From JAAYZQ01 sp041300865 (GTDB taxonomy: Bacteria > Chloroflexota > Anaerolineae > JAAYZQ01), in NCBI GenBank assembly GCA_041300865.1, contig JBFYTF010000172.1:135794-199793 (forward strand): a DNA stretch of 64,000 nucleotides. The letters are read 5' to 3'. Within the stretch, counting starts at the first letter, position 1; each line of letters begins with the position of its first letter. The position numbers and the translations under genes were made by a program. Below are positions 52,466 through 60,199 of this stretch, piece after piece. Under the pieces are notes generated by a model. That model ran no database searches. It was not told the origin of the DNA and was given only the letters and a program-made list of their open reading frames with translations.

Positions 52466-52966
52466 TTAAATCTGCATAGCTTCCTGGCTAAACCGCCGCT
52501 GCAAGAGACGTGTTGGCGCCAGGACGAGGAGCATCAGGCATGCGTTCAAAACGGCGGAAGGCAGGATGAGCTGCGCCAGGGTTTCCAGCCAGACCACGCT
52601 GCCGCCGGTGAGTGCCAGGATGGACAGGTACAAGAGGTCATACACAAAAGTGCCCAGCAGAGCGACAAGCGGAGGCATCAGGAGAAAGTGGCGATAGACG
52701 ACGTTCTGCCCCAGTCCCCCGAGAGCCCCGGCCGCCATCAGTGACAGTGTCGCGGCGCCGAAAGGTCCGCCCGAAAAAAGATCGGTGAAAACCCCGGCCA
52801 CGAACCCCCACACCGCGCCTTCTCTGCTTCCCCGCAGCAGGCCCCAGCTCAGCACGAGGAGCAAAGGCAGATCGGCGTGGACACCCCACACCGACACGTA
52901 GGGCATGAGCGCCGCTTGCAGGAGTGTCACGGCGAACATCAGGGGGATGACAAGGTAGATGGTCAC
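52466..52966 (-). CDS. mreD: Rod-shape membrane protein MreD
   Basis: The 166-residue protein has about five helices and the MreD pattern (YLVIPLMFAVTLLQAALMP, HADLPLLLVLSWGLLRGSREGAVWGFVAG, and GPFGAATLSLM). It links MreC to the MreB filament complex. The start is GTG at 52966. Position between mreC and the PBP2 gene confirms the call. Confidence 0.9.
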   Translation of the reverse strand: MTIYLVIPLMFAVTLLQAALMPYVSVWGVHADLPLLLVLSWGLLRGSREGAVWGFVAGVFTDLFSGGPFGAATLSLMAAGALGGLGQNVVYRHFLLMPPLVALLGTFVYDLLYLSILALTGGSVVWLETLAQLILPSAVLNACLMLLVLAPTRLLQRRFSQEAMQI

Positions 52967-53036
52967 GATTTACCCGCTTGCTGACCATGCGCCCAGCAGC
53001 CAGGCTCGGAGCGCCCACCCTGACCGGCACACCTGC

Positions 53037-53888
53037 TCATGGGCTCTCCTCGTCTTGCAGCGAGTGGGAAGCCTCAAAGTCGGTGATGACCAGCACGATT
53101 TCCAGATGCTGAAAGTCCACCGTGGGTTGGATGACGGCCGTCTGATAGAGCTCATAATCCTTGCGCTGCACCTCGATCACCTGGCCGATAAGGATCTGGC
53201 GCGGAAAGTTACCGCCCAGGCCCGAGGTGAATACCGTGTCCCCGACACTCACCGTGTCGGCCTGGGGGATCGACTCCATAACCAGCGAACCGTCCGGTTG
53301 TCCCTGGACCACGCCGCTGGCCCTCGTGCTCTGGGTCAGAGCATTGACCGAGCTGCTCATGTCCGTGATCAGCAGGACGCGTGACCAGCCGACACCGGCT
53401 TCGGTAATGCGCCCCACGAGGCCCCGGTCATTAACCACGGGCATGTTGCGAGCAATGCCCGCCTCCTCGCCGACGTCCAGCATCACGTAGCGCTGGAGGT
53501 TGCTGGGATCCTGGCCGATGATGTTCCCAGCGACTCGTGCTCCCTGGACCTCGAAGGAGGCACTCACCTGTGGAACGTCGAGGAGATCGCGCAACAGGGA
53601 GGCCTCGACGGCGATCTCGCGGAGGCGCACGTTGTCCAGGAAGAGACGGGCGTTTTCTGCCTCCAGCTCTTGGTTGCGCTGGCGGAGGGTACGCAGGTCG
53701 CGGACTGTCTGCGCCAACTGGCCAAACTGGCCGGCAACGCCGCTGACCCCCTCTTGGAGCGGCGCCGTGACGCGCAGGAAAAGCGACTCCACAGGCTGTA
53801 GCAGCCCGGCGCGGTGCGACACCAGTCCAATAAACGTGACGACAACGAGCAGTACGGGGATGAGGTTGTGGAAACGCTCACGAGTCAT
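53037..53888 (-). CDS. mreC: Rod-shape determining protein MreC
   Basis: The 283-residue protein has an N-terminal helix (IPVLLVVVTFIGLVSH), a coiled coil (about 62-96) and the two beta-barrel domains (GNIIGQDPSNLQRYVMLDVGEEAGI and LVGRITEAGVGWSRVLLITDMSS). It scaffolds PBP2-RodA with MreB. ATG 53888 is used. It lies 83 bases after mreB. Confidence 0.94.
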   Translation of the reverse strand: MTRERFHNLIPVLLVVVTFIGLVSHRAGLLQPVESLFLRVTAPLQEGVSGVAGQFGQLAQTVRDLRTLRQRNQELEAENARLFLDNVRLREIAVEASLLRDLLDVPQVSASFEVQGARVAGNIIGQDPSNLQRYVMLDVGEEAGIARNMPVVNDRGLVGRITEAGVGWSRVLLITDMSSSVNALTQSTRASGVVQGQPDGSLVMESIPQADTVSVGDTVFTSGLGGNFPRQILIGQVIEVQRKDYELYQTAVIQPTVDFQHLEIVLVITDFEASHSLQDEESP

Positions 53889-53971
53889 TTTCTGCCTCGA
53901 CCCCTCGGGCTGCTTTCGCCTGCCTGTTGCCCTCCCTTCTCCGCCAGCAACCGGACCCCGTTTTCTACCCG

Positions 53972-55033
53972 CTAGTGTACGGTGCTGCCCCGTTGAAGGC
54001 TGGCCAACACCTTGTGTAGCCGGTCCAGATCTTCCAAGACCTTGCCGGCTCCTCGGGCGACGCAGGTCATGGGGTCTTCCGCCACGTAGACCCGCATCTT
54101 GGTTTCTTCTGAAAGGCGCTGGTCCAGGCCCTGCAGCAGCGCTCCACCGCCGGCCAGGGCGATCCCCTGCTCCATCAGGTCGGCCACCAGCTCCGGTGGT
54201 GTGTCGTCCAGCGCCTCGCGCACCGTCTCGACAATGATGTTGACCGAATTTGCCAGCGCCTCGCGTACCTCGACACTGCTGACTTCGATGGACTCGGGCA
54301 GGCCCGTGATCAGGTTTCGCCCTTTGAGCGACATGACCTGTTCCTGGGGCAGCGGGTAAGCGGAGCCAATCGTGATCTTGATCCTCTCGGCCATTCGTTC
54401 GCCGATGAGCAGGTTGTACTTCTGGCGAGCGTACTGGATGATGTCTTCGTCCATCTCGTCGCCGGCGACTCGCAGGCTGCGGCTGACGACGATGCCACCC
54501 AGGGCGACAACCGCGACTTCTGTCGTGCCGCCACCGATGTCCACAATCATGCTGCCCAGCGAGTCCGTGATAGGCAGTCCTGCGCCGATGGCCGCCGCCA
54601 TGGGCTCCTCAATAAGATACGCTTCCCTGGCTCCGGCCGACAGCGTGGCGTCATAAACCGCTCGCTTTTCGACTTCGGTAACGCCGGAAGGAATGCCGAC
54701 GACGACGCGGGGACGGGGCACGGGCAGAAGGGTCTTGTCATGCACCTTCTTGATAAAGTAGTGAAGCATGCGCTCAGTGACGTCAAAGTCGCTGATGACT
54801 CCGTCTCGCAGGGGGCGGATGGCGACGATATCCGCGGGCGTGCGGCCGACCATTTCCTTGGCATCCAGGCCGATGGCCAACACCCTCTTGGTCTTTTTAT
54901 CGATGGCTACTACAGATGGCTCGTTGATCACGATCCCCTTGTTCCGGACGTTGACCAGCGTGTTGGCCGTACCCAAGTCGATGCCGACGTCCTGAGAAAA
55001 GAGGCCCAGGATAAAGTTCAAAGGACTAAACAC
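53972..55033 (-). CDS. mreB: Rod-shape determining actin-like protein MreB
   Basis: The 353-residue actin-like ATPase has DVGIDLGTANTLV, EEPMAAAIGAGLPI, VDIGGGTTEVAVVAL, and LAGGGALLQGLD in actin-fold order. It forms membrane filaments that organise lateral wall synthesis. The start is GTG at 55033 with GAGGGA upstream. It is the first gene of the shape and division operon; promoter at 55145-55173. Confidence 0.96.
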   Translation of the reverse strand: MFSPLNFILGLFSQDVGIDLGTANTLVNVRNKGIVINEPSVVAIDKKTKRVLAIGLDAKEMVGRTPADIVAIRPLRDGVISDFDVTERMLHYFIKKVHDKTLLPVPRPRVVVGIPSGVTEVEKRAVYDATLSAGAREAYLIEEPMAAAIGAGLPITDSLGSMIVDIGGGTTEVAVVALGGIVVSRSLRVAGDEMDEDIIQYARQKYNLLIGERMAERIKITIGSAYPLPQEQVMSLKGRNLITGLPESIEVSSVEVREALANSVNIIVETVREALDDTPPELVADLMEQGIALAGGGALLQGLDQRLSEETKMRVYVAEDPMTCVARGAGKVLEDLDRLHKVLASLQRGSTVH

Positions 55034-55144
55034 GTACCATCCCTCACCTGTGAGTTACTGTCCGGCGATCGCACCGCCCATCGCCCGTGTCAGATCTGCC
55101 TGCACGATGCGGCCCGGAACCTTGAGCCCGGACTGTACCGCGCC

Positions 55145-55173
55145 ATTATACTCCAAAAGGTGGCGGACGGCAA
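55145..55173 (-). promoter_or_regulatory. Promoter of the mreB operon
   Basis: On the minus strand TTGCCG (55168-55173), a 17-base spacer and consensus TATAAT (55145-55150). The leader is about 105 bases. Confidence 0.75.
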
Positions 55174-55251
55174 ACGAGTGCGAGACAGCGGTGACGGCCA
55201 CGTGCCGCCCGCCGGGTGCTGAACGCTCAGGCACAACCCCCCGCCGGCCAT

Positions 55252-55280
55252 TTGCCACTGATTTCAGAACGTGGTATAAT
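55252..55280 (+). promoter_or_regulatory. Promoter of secG
   Basis: TTGCCA (55252-55257), a 17-base spacer and consensus TATAAT (55275-55280), about 50 bases before the secG start. It diverges from the mreB promoter; the roughly 300-base region between the two genes holds nothing else convincing. Confidence 0.8.
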
Positions 55281-55337
55281 CTGCCGGCTTGGCGTCGGGA
55301 GGCGTCTTGACCCTACTGCAGTGCGTGGAGGCATGTC

Positions 55338-55568
55338 GTGCAAGGTTTTCTGCCATATGTGCAAATCGTTCAGATGATCATTTCGATCGCCTTGATCGTA
55401 GTCATCCTCGTCCAGGCCAAGGGCAGCGGCGGATTGGGGGGTATTTTCGGCGGCGAGACTGGGGTCTATCACACCCGGCGGGGCGTGGAAAGGACATTGT
55501 TCAACGTTACTGTGGGCCTCGCGGTTGCCTTTTTCTTTGTTTCTATCCTCAGCGTGTTGGTTGCCTGA
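55338..55568 (+). CDS. secG: Preprotein translocase subunit SecG
   Basis: The 76-residue protein has two helices and the SecG core (IALIVVILVQAKGSGGLGGIFGG) followed by VYHTRRGVERTLFNVTVGLAVAFFFVS. It belongs to the SecYEG channel in the cytoplasmic membrane. GTG 55338 follows GGAGGC. The next gene starts 91 bases downstream. Confidence 0.92.
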   Translation: MQGFLPYVQIVQMIISIALIVVILVQAKGSGGLGGIFGGETGVYHTRRGVERTLFNVTVGLAVAFFFVSILSVLVA

Positions 55569-55659
55569 GCGCCAGGGTGCATCCATCTCGGCCTTGATCG
55601 CAGTGTTTTCAGCCCGGTGGCGCCGGGAAACACCCTTCTTCTCGTAGAAGAGGCATATC

Positions 55660-57372
55660 GTGACGAGACGCGTCGTCTGGCAAGCGCTGCTGGCCCTGCT
55701 GGGTATCGTCCTGATCTTTATCGTCCTGTTCCAGCTGGTCTCCGGCGTTCCTGAAGAGGAAGAGGTCGAAGGTGCCGTCGCCGCGGTCGATGTTCCGGTC
55801 GCAGGCGGCACCTACGTGGAAGGGGTGATGGGCTATTGGAAAGCCATGAACCCCATCCTGGCACCCGCCATGATCGCGGGCAATCCTGCCGAACAAGATC
55901 TGAACGCCCTGATTTTTGACGGGCTCACCGTCGTCGGCGAGGATGGGCAGATTACGCCCTCGCTCGCGACCGGTTGGGACGTTTCAGAGGACGGGCTGGT
56001 GTACGAGTTCCGGCTGCGGCACGATGTGACCTGGCACGACTCCGCGCCCTTTACCTCCGCCGACGTCGCTTTTACGGTACAAGCCATGCAGGATCCCGAC
56101 TATCAGGGCGACCCGAGCTTGTCTGCTCTGTGGCGCAACGTCACCGTCGAGCAGGTAGACACTCACACAGTGCGTTTCCGGCTGGCAGAGCCCTTTCCGT
56201 CCTTTTTGTACTACACGACTGTTCGCTTGCTTCCCGCTCACCTCTTGGGCAATGTCCCAGCCGCCGACCTGCCTTCTCACAGCTTCTCGACCGAGCATCC
56301 CGTAGGAACGGGTATGTTCACGGTGGAGAGCGCCCTTCCAGATCGGGTCGTCCTGGCAGCATACGAGGATTATTGGGGAGCGCGGCCGTACCTGGAGCGT
56401 GTGGAATTCTGGTTTTACGACGACTGGGAGGGGCTGCTGACAGACTTCGAGCGGGGCGATGTCGACGGGTTCCACCCCGCCGAGAACGCGCCCCTTTCCA
56501 TGCTGGCCGGTATGGCCGGCCTGCAGTTCTACTCCGCCGAGGCACCCGGCTACGGCATCGTCTTTCTCAACCTCAAACGCGAGACGCTGCCGTTCCTGCA
56601 GGTGAAGGAGATCCGCCAGGCGCTCCTCTACGGGCTTGACCGTCAGGAGCTCATCGACAGGGTGCTGGAGGGCCAAGGATTGGTGGCCGATAGCCCGGTG
56701 TTGCCCATCCTCTGGGCCTACGATCCGACGGTACGCCAGTACACCTACGACCCCCAACGGGCCATCGGCCTGCTGGACGAAGCCGGCTGGGTGGACACGA
56801 ACGGCGACCGGATTCGGGACCGGGAGGGCGTCGATCTGGCCTTCACATTGTTGTCCAGCGACGAGCCGGCCATGGTGGCGCTGGCCGACGGCATGGCCGC
56901 GCACTGGTTGGCCTTGGGCATCCGCGTTCAAGTTCGTCCCGTGAGCAGCGAGGCAGCGAACGATTTCGTGCGCAGTCGCGACTTTGACGCGGCGCTCATC
57001 GGGCTAGCGTTCACCGCGGATCCAGATCCCTATCCCCTGTGGCATTCAACGCAGGCCGAGGCTGGTCAGAACTATGCGGGCTTTGCCAACGACGACGCGG
57101 ATTTGGCCATGGAGGAGGCGCGTTCGACGGCCGATACGGAGCAGCTCACGGCGCTTTACCACGCGTTCCAGCAGATTTTTGCCGAAGAAGTGCCCGCTCT
57201 GCTTATCTACTATCCGATCTACAACTATGCCGTCAGCGACACCGTGCACGACGTGCAGCTTTCGCCCCTGCTGCACCCGAGCCAGCGCTTCCGCAACATC
57301 CAGAGCTGGTATGTGAGGACCGGCGCGGACGTGGTCAACGAGAATAACGCGCTTGACAAAAGTGGGGAGTGA
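55660..57372 (+). CDS. Family 5 (oligopeptide/dipeptide-type) solute-binding protein
   Basis: The 570-residue protein has the SBP_bac_5 pattern: LIFDGLTVVGEDGQITPSLATGWDVSEDGLVYEFRLR near residue 100, then YEDYWGARPYLERVEFW and KEIRQALLYGLDRQELI. Such proteins capture peptides, sugars or nickel for ABC importers. An N-terminal helix (VVWQALLALLGIVLIFIVLFQLVSGV) follows VTRR, but no lipobox Cys is seen, so it may be helix-anchored rather than a lipoprotein. No permease or ATPase gene is adjacent. GTG 55660 has AGAAGAGG upstream. Confidence 0.88.
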   Translation: MTRRVVWQALLALLGIVLIFIVLFQLVSGVPEEEEVEGAVAAVDVPVAGGTYVEGVMGYWKAMNPILAPAMIAGNPAEQDLNALIFDGLTVVGEDGQITPSLATGWDVSEDGLVYEFRLRHDVTWHDSAPFTSADVAFTVQAMQDPDYQGDPSLSALWRNVTVEQVDTHTVRFRLAEPFPSFLYYTTVRLLPAHLLGNVPAADLPSHSFSTEHPVGTGMFTVESALPDRVVLAAYEDYWGARPYLERVEFWFYDDWEGLLTDFERGDVDGFHPAENAPLSMLAGMAGLQFYSAEAPGYGIVFLNLKRETLPFLQVKEIRQALLYGLDRQELIDRVLEGQGLVADSPVLPILWAYDPTVRQYTYDPQRAIGLLDEAGWVDTNGDRIRDREGVDLAFTLLSSDEPAMVALADGMAAHWLALGIRVQVRPVSSEAANDFVRSRDFDAALIGLAFTADPDPYPLWHSTQAEAGQNYAGFANDDADLAMEEARSTADTEQLTALYHAFQQIFAEEVPALLIYYPIYNYAVSDTVHDVQLSPLLHPSQRFRNIQSWYVRTGADVVNENNALDKSGE

Positions 57373-57381
57373 TGATAGAGT
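57353..57381 (+). promoter_or_regulatory. Promoter of tRNA-Leu
   Basis: Consensus TTGACA (57353-57358), a 17-base spacer and TAGAGT (57376-57381). It overlaps the last codons of the solute-binding protein gene. The tRNA begins 11 bases after the -10. Confidence 0.75.
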
Positions 57382-57392
57382 AGGATTCGCGT

Positions 57393-57479
57393 GCCGAAGT
57401 GGCGGAATAGGCAGACGCGCTGCGTTCAGGGCGCAGTGGGTGTACGCCCGTGTGGGTTCAACTCCCACCTTCGGCACCA
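57393..57479 (+). tRNA. tRNA-Leu (anticodon CAG)
   Basis: An 87-base class II tRNA with encoded CCA and long variable arm. The acceptor GCCGAAG pairs with CTTCGGC, and the anticodon stem CTGCG/CGCAG closes the loop TTCAGGG. It reads CUG, the main leucine codon in GC-rich genes. Confidence 0.95.
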
Positions 57480-57482
57480 GAT

Positions 57483-57507
57483 CCCGGCTTGTGAGCCGGG
57501 ATTTTTT
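57483..57507 (+). terminator. Terminator of tRNA-Leu
   Basis: CCCGGCT-TGTG-AGCCGGG stem followed by ATTTTTT. It lies three bases after the tRNA CCA end. Confidence 0.92.
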
Positions 57508-57508
57508 A

Positions 57509-57537
57509 TTGACTTTTCTCCGCGACTGGGGTATACT
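57509..57537 (+). promoter_or_regulatory. Promoter of the FtsB-like gene
   Basis: TTGACT (57509-57514), a 17-base spacer and TATACT (57532-57537) give a transcript start near 57544, only ten bases before the GTG at 57554, so the ribosome site GGAGGC is at the very 5' end. Confidence 0.75.
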
Positions 57538-57553
57538 GGTCCTGGAGGCTACG

Positions 57554-57946
57554 GTGACAGACAGAAAAGCCGGCAAACCAACCCTCATGCGCTACCTTCT
57601 TCTTGTTCTGGTCGCGGTGCTCGTCGTCTACGTGGGCAGTGGCTTTGTGCGCCAGTCTCAGGTGCGGGCACAGCAGCAGGCAGAGCTGGCACGCATCGAA
57701 AAAGAACTCCTCCTCGCCCAACAGGAGGCCGCACTTCTCGAGAAACACCTCGCGTTCGCCCAGTCGCCGGCGGCCGTGGAGGCCTGGGCGTTGGAGAACA
57801 GCTGGGCCAGGCCCGACGAGATGCCCGTGATCATCATCGCGCCCGAGGGCGAGCCGCCGGCCGGTACGCGCGTGCAAGATCAGACGGGCGCCGGGCTGCC
57901 TGCGCCACAGCAAGCCTGGTGGGACTTTTTCTTCGGCGATCGCTAG
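57554..57946 (+). CDS. Septum-formation-initiator-like protein (FtsB/DivIC type)
   Basis: The 130-residue protein has one helix (YLLLVLVAVLVVYVGSGFV, about 12-30), a coiled coil (VRAQQQAELARIEKELLLAQQEAALLEKHL) and a short Pro-rich C-terminus ending in WWDFFFGDR. The layout matches FtsB/DivIC, a small divisome scaffold, but the usual short motif after the coil is not clear. GTG 57554 follows GGAGGC at good spacing. It could be another membrane coiled-coil protein. Confidence 0.65.
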   Translation: MTDRKAGKPTLMRYLLLVLVAVLVVYVGSGFVRQSQVRAQQQAELARIEKELLLAQQEAALLEKHLAFAQSPAAVEAWALENSWARPDEMPVIIIAPEGEPPAGTRVQDQTGAGLPAPQQAWWDFFFGDR

Positions 57947-58005
57947 CGGGCCGGCCAGGGGAGCTGCCCCGTCTGGAGGGCGACGAGCGTTTGGCAACAA
58001 AGAGC

Positions 58006-58030
58006 AAGCGGCGGAACTTCCGCCGCTTTT
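58006..58030. terminator. Bidirectional terminator between the FtsB-like and UbiB-family genes
   Basis: AAGCGGCGGAA and TTCCGCCGCTT form a perfect stem with a one-base centre, with a short T run on the plus side. It separates two converging genes. Confidence 0.8.
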
Positions 58031-58054
58031 CCATTTCGTGCAGGAGGGACTGGT

Positions 58055-60037
58055 CTATTCGGGGTCGGGCATAATCTGGGGCCGCGTGGGTACCGCGGGC
58101 CGGGTGAGGCGGAAGAGGGCGCCGGCCAGGCCGTCCGCCACCCACTGCGCGCCGGCTGCGAGGGCCTGGTTGCGCACCGGTCTGCCTTCCTCGGAGAGCA
58201 GGTAACCGCCGAGGGCGCGCACCAGGGTGCCCATGCTGAAGTCCGGATGCAGCTGTCTGGCCAGCGATGCCAATTGTCGCAGTCGCGTCCAGTCGGTCTG
58301 CCGGTTGCCGTTGTTGCCAGTCCGCAGCCCCTCAGCCAGCTGCCCGCGCGTTTCTTCCCCATCGTCGGAAAGGAGGAAGGCGATGAGCCGGTCGAGGATC
58401 TCCCGGCCAGACAGGGAACGATCGGCCGTCAGCAGCGGAGCCAGGACCTCGACGCGGCCCGCGGACGAGCCAGGTGCCTGCAATAGCTCGGCCACGAGCG
58501 CCCTGCGCAGGGCAGCCCCTTCGCTGGACAGCAACATGTTGAGGGCCGGCTCCACGAGTCCCTCCGTGTCCAGGTGAAAGGCGGTGTCATGGGAGGCGAG
58601 AAGCGTGAGCTGCTGCAGCCTGTCCCAGTCGAGCGCACCGCCCTCAGTCAGCAGCTCGTCCATTAGCCGCCGCCTCAGGCTCGGATCGGGGAAGGTGAGC
58701 ATCATGCGTGCGGCATACGGGGCTGTCACGGCCCAGATGTCGAAATCGGGGTCGAGCTGCAGGCTGATGCCCTCCAGGGTCATAATGGCCCGCACAATGT
58801 AGGCAAAATCCACCGGGATCCGGAACTCGTACTCGTAGATCAAGGGTGCGAAATTGCCGGTCACCTCTTGGAACGTGTGGCGCTGCCCCATGTCGCCAAA
58901 AAGCGCCTTGAACATGTCGTTGGCAATGGGCACGATCTCGTCCCAACGGGCATCGGCCCGCAGGCAGCCCAGGGCAATCAGGTTGTCCTTGAGATTCTCC
59001 GGACGCTGGTTGATGACGTCCACAAAGATCTCCAGGATACGCAGCTTTTGCTCGGGCTGGACGATGCCCATCATCCCAAAGTCGAGGAAGACCAGGGTGC
59101 CGTCCTCCGGCCGCACCAGGAGATTGCCAGGATGAGGGTCAGCATGAAACAACCCGTGCTCGAAAAGCTGCTTCAGGTTCGCTCGCACACCCTGGCTGAG
59201 CAGGTTGCGAAAGTCAACACCGGCCGCCTCCAGCTTTTCCTTGTCGGTGACGCGAATGCCCTGGATGTACTCGGTGGTCAACACGCGCCGGCTGGAGTAC
59301 TCCCAGTACACCTTCGGCGCGTATACGCCCTGCATCTCCGAGACGTTGATTCCAAAGCGCTCGGTCAGGTGCGCTTCATGAATATAGTCCAGCTCCTCGA
59401 AGAGCTTGGCTCCAAACTCGTCCACGAGGCTGACCCAGGGCTGTCGACGGGTCAGGCGAGGATAGCGCTCGGCCAGGACCGCCAGTCGCCGCACCAGAGC
59501 CAGATCGAGGCTGATGACCTCCATCAGGTCGGGCCGCTGGATCTTGACTGCTACCTCGTGCCCCTGGTGAGTGACGGCGTGATACACCTGCCCCAGGCTG
59601 GCAGCAGCAAAAGGCTCCGGATCGAACCACTCAAACAGGGTCTCGGGCTTCCAGCCCAGCTCTTCCTCGAAACAGGCCTTGGCCACGTCGTTGGAGAAGG
59701 GAGGCAACTGGTCGTGGATGGTGGCAAACACCTGAATATAGACCAGGGGCAGCAGGTCGGGCCGCGTGGCCACCGACTGGCCGACCTTGACAAATGCCGG
59801 CCCCAGCTTGATGATTCGATTTAGCAGCCAGGTTGCGCGACGCCGCTGCCGGTCTTCCCGCGTCTCGCCCCGCCGATAAGTCCAGCGCCAACTGTCAATC
59901 TTGCGAAAGGCGAGCCCCAGGAGCAGCACGCTGGCTACCTGAAGGATGCGCCAAAGCGCTCGAAAGAACCCTGCTTCTTTGAGCTTGCCTTCTACATATT
60001 CGGGAGCGTAGGGTTGTTGCAAAGGTATTTCAATCAT
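58055..60037 (-). CDS. AarF/UbiB (ABC1)-family protein kinase-like protein with C-terminal repeats
   Basis: The 660-residue protein has the ABC1 core: KLGPAFVKVGQSVATRPDLLP (KxGQ motif), PFAAASLGQVYHA (Ala-rich nucleotide loop), EELDYIHEA, FHADPHPGNLLV and FLDFGMMG. UbiB-type proteins support quinone or lipid metabolism as atypical ATPases/kinases. The C-terminal 200 residues carry three related motifs (LLSSEGAALR, LLSDDGEETR, LLSEEGRPVR) about 55 residues apart, beyond the usual family length of about 550. ATG 60037 is used; the leader from the promoter at 60051-60078 is under ten bases. Confidence 0.88.
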   Translation of the reverse strand: MIEIPLQQPYAPEYVEGKLKEAGFFRALWRILQVASVLLLGLAFRKIDSWRWTYRRGETREDRQRRRATWLLNRIIKLGPAFVKVGQSVATRPDLLPLVYIQVFATIHDQLPPFSNDVAKACFEEELGWKPETLFEWFDPEPFAAASLGQVYHAVTHQGHEVAVKIQRPDLMEVISLDLALVRRLAVLAERYPRLTRRQPWVSLVDEFGAKLFEELDYIHEAHLTERFGINVSEMQGVYAPKVYWEYSSRRVLTTEYIQGIRVTDKEKLEAAGVDFRNLLSQGVRANLKQLFEHGLFHADPHPGNLLVRPEDGTLVFLDFGMMGIVQPEQKLRILEIFVDVINQRPENLKDNLIALGCLRADARWDEIVPIANDMFKALFGDMGQRHTFQEVTGNFAPLIYEYEFRIPVDFAYIVRAIMTLEGISLQLDPDFDIWAVTAPYAARMMLTFPDPSLRRRLMDELLTEGGALDWDRLQQLTLLASHDTAFHLDTEGLVEPALNMLLSSEGAALRRALVAELLQAPGSSAGRVEVLAPLLTADRSLSGREILDRLIAFLLSDDGEETRGQLAEGLRTGNNGNRQTDWTRLRQLASLARQLHPDFSMGTLVRALGGYLLSEEGRPVRNQALAAGAQWVADGLAGALFRLTRPAVPTRPQIMPDPE

Positions 60038-60050
60038 ATGCCTGACAGAT

Positions 60051-60078
60051 AGTATAACATATATTAGCCGCCGCACAA
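60051..60078 (-). promoter_or_regulatory. Promoter of the UbiB-family gene
   Basis: On the minus strand TTGTGC (60073-60078), a 16-base spacer and TATACT (60051-60056). The start codon at 60037 is only about eight bases from the expected transcript start, so the message is nearly leaderless. Confidence 0.6.
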
Positions 60079-60103
60079 AAAACCGGGGCTGCGAAGGCAG
60101 CCC
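60077..60103 (-). terminator. Terminator of the HgdB-like operon
   Basis: GGGCTGC-CTTC-GCAGCCC stem on the minus strand followed by a T run. It partly overlaps the -35 of the next promoter, so operon end and gene start are tightly packed. Confidence 0.85.
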
Positions 60104-60199
60104 GACCATCTGGCGCGGCCCGCTGATGGCCCGTCATCTATACGCCGGTGCTCAGCCCGCGTTGCGTGCCTGGGCTGGGCCTACCGGTTAGGCGGAACG

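Noticed and set aside
55055..55258. Minus-strand open frame of 67 codons in the mreB leader
   Set aside because: It spans the mreB promoter and has no conserved motif. It is probably chance in GC-rich DNA.
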